The translations under genes and the position numbers were made by a program. From Actinomycetes bacterium (GTDB taxonomy: Bacteria > Actinomycetota > Acidimicrobiia > Acidimicrobiales > Palsa-688), in contig JAKAXG010000177.1 in assembly GCA_021827225.1 (NCBI GenBank), forward strand, positions 1-7,970: 7,970 nt of DNA. The letters run 5' to 3'. The notes beneath the pieces were generated by a model. It had not been told where the DNA came from. It searched no databases and worked only from the letters and a program-made list of their open reading frames with translations. Shown here one piece after another: positions 1-6,049 of this stretch (its first letter is position 1; each line of letters opens with the position of its first letter).

Positions 1-1
1 C

Positions 2-559
2 GGGTCCCTGAGCGGGGAGCTGGCTGCGTTCCGGGCCCGCAAGAGCACCTCGACCCGCGGCTCGCGCAACCGCAAGGTGTACGGCATCACCGAGCGGGGC
101 GAGCGGCTGTTCGAGGAGCTGCTGGCAGCGGAGATCTCCTCGAGCGACGACGAGCGGATGTTCAACCTGAGGCTGGCCTTCGCCCGCTACCTCCCGCCCG
201 ACCTGCGGCTCGGGATGCTCGAGCGCCGGCGGGCCCACCTGGTGCAGCGGATGATCCAGCTCCGCTCCCGGGTCCTGGCCGCCAGGGACACCTACGCCCG
301 CAGCCTGGTCGAGCACGACCAGGAGGCGGCACAGCACGATCTCACCTGGATCGAGAGGCTCATTGCCTCCGAGCGGGCCGGTCACCGGCCCGACGGGACC
401 GCCCCGACCGGGGCCCCCTCCCGGTCCACGACCCAGCCGCCGGCCGCCGACAGCGGCGGGCCGAGCCGGGCGTACCAGGGTGACAGCCCCACCCTCTCGG
501 CGCTGTTCCCCACCGGTTCATTCCATCCCGGTCCATCACAGGAGGACTACGACCAATGA
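2..559 (+). CDS. PadR-family transcriptional regulator, 5' partial (ino1-associated)
   Basis: The gene is open at the left edge; 185 residues are visible in a frame read from base 2. The visible N-terminus carries a basic wing, [16 protein letters not shown] (residues 23-38), typical of the PadR winged helix. The recognition helix-turn-helix before it lies outside the window. Residues about 50-125 form the long amphipathic helices of the PadR C-terminal dimerisation domain, ending in [10 protein letters not shown]. Residues about 126-185 are a Pro/Ser/Thr/Gly-rich, probably disordered tail. PadR proteins are mostly ligand-responsive repressors; the ligand here is unknown. The stop overlaps the ino1 start (ATGA), so the two are very likely co-transcribed and translationally coupled. 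A PadR-like gene also adjoins ino1 in mycobacteria (Rv0047c beside Rv0046c, from memory), which supports the call. Control of ino1 by this protein is inferred from position only. Confidence 0.85.
   Translation, partial: GSLSGELAAFRARKSTSTRGSRNRKVYGITERGERLFEELLAAEISSSDDERMFNLRLAFARYLPPDLRLGMLERRRAHLVQRMIQLRSRVLAARDTYARSLVEHDQEAAQHDLTWIERLIASERAGHRPDGTAPTGAPSRSTTQPPAADSGGPSRAYQGDSPTLSALFPTGSFHPGPSQEDYDQ
540..546 (+). promoter_or_regulatory. Strong ribosome binding site for ino1
   Basis: AGGAGGA lies 9 bases before the ATG at 556 and inside the last codons of the PadR gene. It is the best Shine-Dalgarno match in the window. It fixes the ino1 start at 556 and explains how ino1 can be translated efficiently despite the 4-base overlap with the upstream stop. 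Confidence 0.85.
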
Positions 560-1629
560 CCAAGAAGATCCGGGTCGCCATTGCCGGCGTGGGCAACTGC
601 GCCAGCTCGCTGATCCAGGGCATCGAGTACTACCGCAACGCCGACCCGGCGGAGACGGTGCCCGGCCTCATGCACGTCACGCTCGGCGGCTACCACGTGT
701 CGGACGTGGAGTTCGTGGCCGCCTTCGACGTTGACGCCGCCAAGGTCGGCCTCGACCTGGGCAAGGCCATCTTCTCCGGCCAGAACAACACCATCCGCTT
801 CGCCTCCGTGGGCGACCTGGGCGTGACGGTGCAGCGGGGACCGACCCTCGACGGCCTCGGCAAGTACTACCGCCAGACCATCGAGGAGTCGCCGGCCGAA
901 GCGGTCGACGTGGCCGCCGCCCTGAAGGCCGCCCAGGCCGACGTGCTGGTCTCCTACCTGCCGGTCGGCAGCGAGGAGGCTCAGAAGCACTACGCCCAGG
1001 CCTGCCTCGACGCCAAGGTCGCGTTCGTCAACGCCATCCCGGTGTTCATCGCCAGCGACCCGGAGTGGGCCCAGAAGTTCACCGACGCCGGGGTCGCCAT
1101 CGTCGGCGACGACATCAAGAGCCAGGTCGGGGCCACCATCGTCCACCGCATCCTGGCCCGCCTGTTCGAGGATCGGGGCCTGGTGCTCGACCGCACCTAC
1201 CAGCTGAACGTGGGCGGCAACATGGACTTCAAGAACATGCTCGAGCGGGAGCGGCTGGAGTCCAAGAAGATCTCCAAGACCCAGTCGGTCACCAGCCAGC
1301 TGGACAACGGCATCGACGCCGACGATGTCCACATCGGGCCTTCCGACCACGTGGCCTGGCTGGACGACCGGAAGTGGGCCTACATCCGGCTGGAGGGCCG
1401 CAACTTCGGCGACGTGCCGCTGAACGTCGAGCTCAAGCTGGAGGTGTGGGACTCGCCCAACTCCGCCGGCGTGATCATCGACGCCCTGCGCTGCGCCAAG
1501 ATCGCCAAGGACCGGGGGATCGGTGGACCCCTACTCGGCCCGTCGGCCTACTTCATGAAGTCGCCGCCGGTGCAGTACCACGACGATGAGGCTCACCGCA
1601 TGGTGGAGGACTTCGCCGCCGGAAAGTAG
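556..1629 (+). CDS. ino1: Inositol-3-phosphate synthase (MIPS)
   Basis: This cytosolic enzyme isomerises D-glucose 6-phosphate to 1D-myo-inositol 3-phosphate using tightly bound NAD+. It commits carbon to inositol lipids (PI, PIMs) and, in many actinobacteria, to mycothiol. The protein has 357 residues, close to the short actinobacterial MIPS rather than the roughly 500-residue eukaryotic form. The Rossmann NAD loop is GVGNCASSL (residues 11-19). Family signatures follow: GDDIKSQ (184-190), [11 protein letters not shown] (218-228), the lysine-rich SKKISKT (236-242) and [13 protein letters not shown] (293-305). The conserved lysines of the last blocks are the ones implicated in catalysis and phosphate binding in the family. 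All key blocks are intact. The start at 556 is set by a strong AGGAGGA. It is coupled to the PadR gene through an ATGA overlap and is followed by a possible terminator hairpin. Confidence 0.97.
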   Translation: MTKKIRVAIAGVGNCASSLIQGIEYYRNADPAETVPGLMHVTLGGYHVSDVEFVAAFDVDAAKVGLDLGKAIFSGQNNTIRFASVGDLGVTVQRGPTLDGLGKYYRQTIEESPAEAVDVAAALKAAQADVLVSYLPVGSEEAQKHYAQACLDAKVAFVNAIPVFIASDPEWAQKFTDAGVAIVGDDIKSQVGATIVHRILARLFEDRGLVLDRTYQLNVGGNMDFKNMLERERLESKKISKTQSVTSQLDNGIDADDVHIGPSDHVAWLDDRKWAYIRLEGRNFGDVPLNVELKLEVWDSPNSAGVIIDALRCAKIAKDRGIGGPLLGPSAYFMKSPPVQYHDDEAHRMVEDFAAGK

Positions 1630-1660
1630 GCAGGTAATCAGGCAGGTATCTGACCGGTCA
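1628..1660. repeat. Short direct repeat plus 10-bp palindrome after ino1
   Basis: AGGCAGGTA occurs at 1628-1636 and again at 1640-1648, a 12-base period that starts within the ino1 stop codon. Directly after it, TGACCGGTCA (1651-1660) is a perfect 10-bp palindrome. The palindrome could be half of an operator for the downstream methyltransferase or simply abut the terminator hairpin. In DNA this GC-rich, short repeats arise easily, so functional meaning is uncertain. Confidence 0.35.
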
Positions 1661-1709
1661 CCGGCCGCCCCACCCCCCGGCAGTGCCGCGGGAGACAGGG
1701 CGGCCGGTG
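1659..1709 (+). terminator. Candidate terminator hairpin downstream of ino1
   Basis: Bases 1659-1670 (CACCGGCCGCCC) pair perfectly with 1698-1709, giving a 12-bp stem. The 27-base loop can itself fold weakly (CCCG with CGGG). The hairpin begins 30 bases after the ino1 stop. There is no U-tract, which is common among actinobacterial terminators, so termination is inferred from stem stability and position. It could instead be a structured leader for the methyltransferase mRNA. Confidence 0.45.
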
Positions 1710-1798
1710 CCCGTTCCGGCCGCAGGTCCCCGCTCATCCGCGCTGCCAGGAGCCGGGGCGACCCGTAGCGCTCCCCGTTTAGGGCAGGATTGACGCCC

Positions 1799-2533
1799 GT
1801 GGCACTCGAGATCTCCACCGCGTGGGACCGGTTCTCCGGCGACTACCAGAGGAACGCCGGGCTCGGCACCGCGGCCGCCCATTACGGCCCCGACATCCCC
1901 GACGAGTCCGAGTTGCGCCTGCTCGGCGACCTCAAGGGGAGGCGGGTCCTCGAGTTGGGGTGCGGTGCGGCGCAGTGCTCCATCGCCTTCGCCAAGGCCG
2001 GGGCCACCGCCATCGGGGTGGACTTCTCGGCGGAGCAGCTCGCGCACGCCCGCCGGCTGTGCGCCGCCGAGGAGGTGAAGGTGGAGTTGCGCCTGGCCGA
2101 CATGGCCGACCTGGCGTTCCTGCGGGCCGACTCCATCGACATGGCCTTCTCCTCCTACGCCTTCCAGTACGTCGAGGACCTGAACCGGGTGTTCCGCCAG
2201 GTCCACCGGGTGTTGAAGGTGGGGGCCCCGCTGGTCTTCAGCCTGCCCCACCCGGCGTGGTCCATGATCGACGCCGACGCCCGGCCGGTATCGGTCACCC
2301 GCTCGTACTTCGACCACCGCCCGGTGCACTACGACTGGGGCGGGGTGGAGTTCACCGCCTACCACCACGCCTTCGCCGACCTCTACATGGGGCTGGCCCG
2401 GGCCAGCTACAGGGTGGACCTGATCCTCGAGCCCGAGCCCATCCCGGGCGCCCCCCGCAGCTGGGCCTGGAGCGACTCCATGGACTGGGTGCCTCGCACC
2501 CTGATCGTCCGGGCCCGCAAGGAGGGGAGCTGA
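1799..2533 (+). CDS. Class I SAM-dependent methyltransferase, substrate unknown
   Basis: From the GTG at 1799 the protein has 244 residues. Motif I is VLELGCGAAQCS (about residues 50-61), followed by the acidic strand end GVDFS (about 73-77), which binds the SAM ribose. RLADMADL (about 98-105) sits at the motif II position, and FSSYAFQYVEDL (about 117-128) covers the post-II/motif III region seen in UbiE/Methyltransf_11-type enzymes. The C-terminal third is rich in aromatic and histidine residues (HHRPVHYDWGG-like stretch, YHHAF) and probably shapes the substrate pocket. I cannot name the substrate. The GTG is preferred because AGGGCAGG (1781-1788) lies about 10 bases before it. An in-frame TTG at 1790 would sit too close to that site. 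The gene is monocistronic by position, flanked by a hairpin on each side, and converges on the CCA enzyme gene. Confidence 0.87.
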   Translation: MALEISTAWDRFSGDYQRNAGLGTAAAHYGPDIPDESELRLLGDLKGRRVLELGCGAAQCSIAFAKAGATAIGVDFSAEQLAHARRLCAAEEVKVELRLADMADLAFLRADSIDMAFSSYAFQYVEDLNRVFRQVHRVLKVGAPLVFSLPHPAWSMIDADARPVSVTRSYFDHRPVHYDWGGVEFTAYHHAFADLYMGLARASYRVDLILEPEPIPGAPRSWAWSDSMDWVPRTLIVRARKEGS

Positions 2534-2534
2534 T

Positions 2535-2552
2535 CCGGCCCGCCGGGGCCGG
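2535..2552. terminator. Bidirectional hairpin between convergent genes
   Basis: CCGGCCC (2535-2541) pairs perfectly with GGGCCGG (2546-2552) around a 4-base loop. It fills most of the 28-base gap between the methyltransferase stop (2533) and the CCA enzyme stop (2562, minus strand). The compact GC-only stem and its position between convergent stops suggest a shared terminator. No U-tract is present on either strand. Confidence 0.5.
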
Positions 2553-2561
2553 CCCGAAACG

Positions 2562-3968
2562 TCAGGGATCCCCCGCCTGCCGGGCCGCCCACCATTCGTC
2601 GAGCCGCCGGCCGGCCTCCTCCGGGCCGAGCGGCCCCTCCTCCAGGCGCAGCTCCAGCAGGTAGTTGAGCGCCTCGCCCACCTCCCGTCCCGGCTCCAGG
2701 CCGAGGCGGGCCATGACCGCCACCCCGTCCAGGTCGGGGCGGATGGCCTTCAGCTCCTCCTGCTCCTGTAGCACCCCGATGCGTGCCTCGAGCTCGTCCA
2801 TCCGCCGGGAGAGGGCCCGGGCCTTGGCCGCGTTGCGGGTGGTGCAGTCGCAGCGGGTCAACTCGTTGAGCCGGTTGAGCAGCGGGCCGGCGTCGCGGAC
2901 GTAGCGGCGCACCGCCGAGTCGGTCCAGCCCATCCGGTAGGTGTGGAACCGCAGGTGCAGCTCGACCAGCCGGGTGACCGTGTCGATGTCCTCGCTGGAG
3001 TAGCGCAGGGCCCGCATCCGGTCCCTGGTCATGCGGGCGCCGACCACCTCGTGGTGGTGGAACGACACGGCCCCCCTGGGGCCGAACGAGCGGGTCTTGG
3101 GCTTGCCGACGTCGTGGAACAGGGCGGCCAGGCGCAGCAGCCGGTCCGGCGTGTCGGGGTCGGAGCCCCAGGTGTTCTCGATCACCGCGATGGTGTGGGC
3201 GAGGACGTCCTTGTGGCGGTGGATGGGGTCCTGCTCCACCGCGAGTGCCGGCAGCTCCGGCAGGAACTCCTCGGCCAGGCCGGTGCGCACCAGGAACCAC
3301 AGCCCCTCCCCCGGCCTGGGGACCACCATGAGCTTGTCCAGCTCGTCGCGGACCCGTTCGTCGGAGACGATGTCGAGGCGGGCCCGCATGACGGTGACGG
3401 CGTCTACCAGGGCCGGGTCGGGGGACATCCCGTAACCGGCGATGAACCGGGCGGCCCGCATCATCCGCAGCGGGTCGTCGCTGAAGGACTCCTCCGGTGA
3501 CAGGGGTGTCCTCAGCCGGGCCGCCGCCAGGTCGGCCGCCCCGCCGAACGGGTCGATCAGCTGCAGGTCCGGCAGAGAGAGGGCCATGGCGTTGATTGTG
3601 AAGTCCCGCCTGGACAGGTCCGCCTCGACGGCGTCGGAGAAGACCACCTCCGGCTTGCGGCTGTCGGCGTGGTAGGCCTCGGCCCGGTGGGTGGTGATCT
3701 CCATGGTCCGCCCGCCGAGCTTCAGCCCGATGGTCCCGAACCGCTTGCCCTGGGTCCACACCGCGGAGGCCACGCCGGAGACCAGCCTCTCCGTCTCGTC
3801 GGGGTGGGCGTCGGTGGTGAAGTCCAGGTCGGCGTCGTCGCGCAGGCGGTCCAGGATGGCGTCGCGCACCACCCCCCCCACCAGGTACAGCCGGTGTCCG
3901 GCGGCGGCGAAGCGCTCGGCCAGGCCGCTCGTTTCGCTCATGAGGGGTCGCAGTCGGTCCGGTACCAC
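2562..3968 (-). CDS. pcnA: CCA-adding tRNA nucleotidyltransferase (class II, HD domain)
   Basis: The enzyme adds or repairs the 3' CCA end of tRNAs from CTP and ATP without a template. From the GTG at 3968 the protein has 468 residues, close to the length of actinobacterial PcnA. The nucleotidyltransferase head shows LYLVGGVVRD (about residues 28-36), the metal-binding DADLDF (about 45-50) and RRDFTINAMA (about 120-129). A neck/body region follows with LRMMRAARF (about 167-175). An HD phosphohydrolase-type domain has ALFHDVGKPKTR (about 282-293) and FHHHEVVGARM (about 303-313). The C-terminus ends with the RPDLDG...LLELRLEEGPLG region usual for the actinobacterial form. The start is uncertain: TTG 4013 and ATG 3941 are in frame. 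The GTG keeps a VPDRLRPL segment that I believe homologues share, but none has a good ribosome site. It lies downstream of pilT on the same strand. Confidence 0.93.
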   Translation of the reverse strand: MVPDRLRPLMSETSGLAERFAAAGHRLYLVGGVVRDAILDRLRDDADLDFTTDAHPDETERLVSGVASAVWTQGKRFGTIGLKLGGRTMEITTHRAEAYHADSRKPEVVFSDAVEADLSRRDFTINAMALSLPDLQLIDPFGGAADLAAARLRTPLSPEESFSDDPLRMMRAARFIAGYGMSPDPALVDAVTVMRARLDIVSDERVRDELDKLMVVPRPGEGLWFLVRTGLAEEFLPELPALAVEQDPIHRHKDVLAHTIAVIENTWGSDPDTPDRLLRLAALFHDVGKPKTRSFGPRGAVSFHHHEVVGARMTRDRMRALRYSSEDIDTVTRLVELHLRFHTYRMGWTDSAVRRYVRDAGPLLNRLNELTRCDCTTRNAAKARALSRRMDELEARIGVLQEQEELKAIRPDLDGVAVMARLGLEPGREVGEALNYLLELRLEEGPLGPEEAGRRLDEWWAARQAGDP

Positions 3969-4044
3969 GACGTTCCAGCCTACCGGGGAGGGCTCATCCC
4001 CGATCGGGCACAAGGACCGTGCTCGGGGCGTTCACGGCGGCCGC

Positions 4045-5133
4045 TCAGGTGGCGGGCAGTAGTCCCGCGGTCTGCAGCGCCACCCGGAAGTCGTGGGGGT
4101 TCGTGGCCGCCGCCATGGCCGCCCGCAGGGTGACCTCACCGCTTTTGAACAGGGCGAACAGGCTCTGATCGAAGGTCTGCATGCCGTGGTACTCGCCGTC
4201 GCCGATGAGCTCCTCGATGGTCTCCCCGCCGTTCGAGGAGGGGTCCATGATGCGATCCGCGATGCGGCCGGTGACCACCATGGCCTCGATGGCCGGCACC
4301 CGGCCCTCCCCCGAGGAGTGGGCCACCAGGCGCTGGCTGATCACCCCCTTGAGCACCCCGGCCAGGGTCAGGCGGATCTGCTGCTGCTGGAACGGCGGGA
4401 AGAAGTCCACGATGCGGTTGACCGTCTCGGTGGCGTTGGTGGTGTGCAGCGTCGAGAGCACCAGGTGGCCCGTCTCGGCGGCCATCAGGGCGGCCGAGAC
4501 GGTCTCGACGTCGCGCATCTCGCCGATCAGGATGACGTCGGGATCCTGGCGCAGCACCCGCCGCATGGCCTGGGCGTAGTCCCGGGTGTCGGTGCCGATC
4601 TCGCGCTGGCAGACCACGGACCGCTTGTCGGGGTGGAGGATCTCGATGGGGTCCTCGATGGTGATGACGTTGGCCGAGCGGGTCTGGTTGATGTGGTCGA
4701 TCATGGCCGCCAGGGTCGTGGTCTTGCCCGACCCGGTCGGCCCGGTGACCAGCACCATCCCCCGCAGCTCCTCGGCCAGCCGGGTGACGATCGGGGGCAG
4801 GCCCAGGTCCAGCACCGACATGGCGGCCGGCAGCACCCGGCGCAGGACCATGGCGGCGCCGCCCCGCTGGCGGAAGGCGTTGCCCCGGAATCGGCCTAGC
4901 CCGTCGATCGAGAGCGAGAAGTCCGCCTCACCTGTCCGGTGGAACTCCTCGATCCGATCGACGGGCATGATCACGCGCAGGCATTCCTCCACCTCCTGGC
5001 GCTCGACCGGAGGGAAGGGAGTGGGGCGCAGGTCGCCGTTGACCCGTACCCGGGGGGCGGAGTTGCCCTTGACGTGAAGATCTGAGCCGCCAACCTCTGT
5101 CACATGAGCCAGGATTGACTGCAAGTCGAGCAC
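4045..5133 (-). CDS. pilT: Type IV pilus twitching motility ATPase PilT
   Basis: PilT is a hexameric cytoplasmic ATPase that powers pilus retraction. The protein has 362 residues, near the usual length. The N-terminal PAS-like domain carries SDLHVKGNSAPRVRVNG (about 17-33). The RecA-like core has Walker A GPTGSGKT (131-138), the Asp box VITIEDPIE (about 156-164), Walker B DVILIGEMRD (199-208) and the His box ETGHLVLSTLHTTNA (about 220-234). The C-terminal GMQTFDQSLF (about 317-326) is typical of PilT and not of PilB. All catalytic motifs look intact. The GTG at 5133 follows AGAGGA (5137-5142 on this strand) with short spacing. No other pilus gene (pilB, pilC, pilM-Q, pilin) lies in the window, so this is a solo copy here. 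It may be co-transcribed with the CCA enzyme gene 76 bases or less downstream. Confidence 0.95.
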   Translation of the reverse strand: MLDLQSILAHVTEVGGSDLHVKGNSAPRVRVNGDLRPTPFPPVERQEVEECLRVIMPVDRIEEFHRTGEADFSLSIDGLGRFRGNAFRQRGGAAMVLRRVLPAAMSVLDLGLPPIVTRLAEELRGMVLVTGPTGSGKTTTLAAMIDHINQTRSANVITIEDPIEILHPDKRSVVCQREIGTDTRDYAQAMRRVLRQDPDVILIGEMRDVETVSAALMAAETGHLVLSTLHTTNATETVNRIVDFFPPFQQQQIRLTLAGVLKGVISQRLVAHSSGEGRVPAIEAMVVTGRIADRIMDPSSNGGETIEELIGDGEYHGMQTFDQSLFALFKSGEVTLRAAMAAATNPHDFRVALQTAGLLPAT

Positions 5134-5249
5134 GTTTCCTCTATCGGGCCGTCCCTCCGGCAGGTTGAGATGGCGATATGGACAGATCAGGAAAAAGCCG
5201 CCGAGCGCTGCGCAGTGCCCCCGCCAGGGAGGAAAGGTAGCGTTGGTGT
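5134..5249. promoter_or_regulatory. Divergent intergenic region between pilT and GNAT gene
   Basis: This 116-base region must hold transcription signals for two outward-facing genes. It contains the most AT-rich stretch of the neighbourhood (about 5165-5195, including an A5 run at 5192-5196). It also has the 8-bp palindrome CTGCGCAG (5208-5215) and purine-rich ribosome sites at both ends: AGAGGA on the minus strand for pilT, and AGGGAGGAAAGG (5226-5237) on the plus strand for the GNAT gene. I could not assign a convincing -35/-10 pair on either strand. Confidence 0.45.
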
Positions 5250-5969
5250 GTGGGCGCCCCCTCGGTCTCCGTGATCCGTCGGGGCCGTGAACGGGCCCGG
5301 GCCGTGCCGTGGCGCGGGAACGGGTCCGTGGCCCTCATCACCGTAACCCCCGAAGCCCCCTTCCTCTCCGCTGATTTCGTGCGCCACTGCCTTGACACCC
5401 TCGCTGACCAGGGATTTTCCCGCGTCCTCACGGGGGCCCTGTCGCCGCTCGAGCAGGCCGGTTTCCTGGCCGCCGGGTTCGGGGTGGAGCAGCATCTGCG
5501 GCTTCTCGGCATGGATCTGACCGGGCCGCTGCCACCCCTCCCCCGTCGTCCCCGCCTGGCCCGGGTGCCGGCCCGCCGCCGGGCGCAGGTCCTGGCCGTC
5601 GACCGGGCCGCCTTCCCGGAGTTCTGGCGTTTCGACGAGCTGGCGCTGGCCGACGCCCTGGAGGCCACGCCCGACGTCCGGTTCCGCATGGCTGCCCCCC
5701 GGGGCGGACCGGTCAGCGGTTACGCCATATGCGGGCGGTCCGGCCGGCGCGGTTACGTCCAGCGGCTGGCCGTCCACCCCGACGCCCAGGGGCGGGGCAC
5801 GGGCCGGCGCCTGCTGCTCGACGGGGTCCACTGGATGGCCGCCCAGGGCGCCACCCGGGCGCTGGTCAACACCCAGACCGACAACCAGGCCGCGCTCCGC
5901 CTCTACAACGCCGTCGGCTTCAGTGACGAGCCGGTCGGGCTGTCCGTGCTGTCGACCGGGCTGGCGTGA
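5250..5969 (+). CDS. Tandem GNAT-family N-acetyltransferase
   Basis: The protein has 239 residues. The C-terminal half is a canonical GNAT fold: strand beta-4 and motif A read YVQRLAVHPDAQGRGTG (169-185), with the QGRGTG loop that binds acetyl-CoA pyrophosphate. NQAALRLYNAVGF (212-224) is the motif B region seen in RimI-like enzymes. The N-terminal half has SPLEQAGFLAAGFGVEQHL (about 65-83), which resembles the end of a second GNAT domain without its acetyl-CoA loop, so it is probably a degenerate duplicate. The substrate is unknown; a protein N-terminus or small amine are both possible. The GTG at 5250 follows a purine-rich ribosome site with slightly long spacing; GTG 5271 is an alternative. 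The stop overlaps an in-frame GTG (5966) of the next gene, hinting at an operon with the DUF6049 gene. Confidence 0.88.
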   Translation: MGAPSVSVIRRGRERARAVPWRGNGSVALITVTPEAPFLSADFVRHCLDTLADQGFSRVLTGALSPLEQAGFLAAGFGVEQHLRLLGMDLTGPLPPLPRRPRLARVPARRRAQVLAVDRAAFPEFWRFDELALADALEATPDVRFRMAAPRGGPVSGYAICGRSGRRGYVQRLAVHPDAQGRGTGRRLLLDGVHWMAAQGATRALVNTQTDNQAALRLYNAVGFSDEPVGLSVLSTGLA

Positions 5970-5986
5970 GACGCCGCGGTGAAAAC

Positions 5987-6026
5987 GGACCGCGGCCGGC
6001 AGGGATCGGCCGCTCGGCCGCGGACC
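5987..6026. other. GC-rich stem-loop between GNAT and DUF6049 genes
   Basis: CCGCGGCCG (5990-5998) pairs perfectly with 6015-6023. Two further G-C pairs lie beyond an A-A mismatch (5987-5988 with 6025-6026), and the loop is 16 bases. It starts 17 bases after the GNAT stop. If the next gene starts at 6050 this is non-coding and could attenuate or terminate the GNAT transcript. If it starts at 5966 the stem is inside the coding sequence. No U-tract follows on the plus strand; the minus strand reads into a short T4 run. Confidence 0.4.
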
Positions 6027-6049
6027 TCGTTGATGTTCATGCTCATTCG

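Noticed and set aside
547..1350. 267-codon open frame antisense to ino1
   Set aside because: It lies opposite a gene with intact family motifs. Its translation is Val/Gly/Asp/Leu-rich low-complexity sequence typical of antisense frames in GC-rich DNA.
1658..2368. 236-codon minus-strand frame opposite the methyltransferase
   Set aside because: It has repetitive Gly/Val/His composition and no motif; the plus strand has a clear SAM-binding motif.
2407..3759. 450-codon minus-strand frame overlapping the CCA enzyme gene
   Set aside because: It is another frame of the same strand, rich in Pro, Arg and Gly, while the adjacent frame carries all CCA enzyme motifs. It also runs into the methyltransferase gene.
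4093..4899. 268-codon plus-strand frame antisense to pilT
   Set aside because: The composition is His/Gly/Asp/Val-rich with no recognisable motif, and the opposite strand encodes an intact PilT.
5165..5193. TTGAGA (5165-5170) as a -35 promoter box for the GNAT gene
   Set aside because: No TANNNT-like hexamer lies 16-18 bases downstream, so no promoter was called.
5134..5249. Possible riboswitch (cyclic di-GMP type) upstream of pilT
   Set aside because: I considered this because such switches often precede pilus genes, but I could not see the conserved aptamer segments, and the leader is very short.
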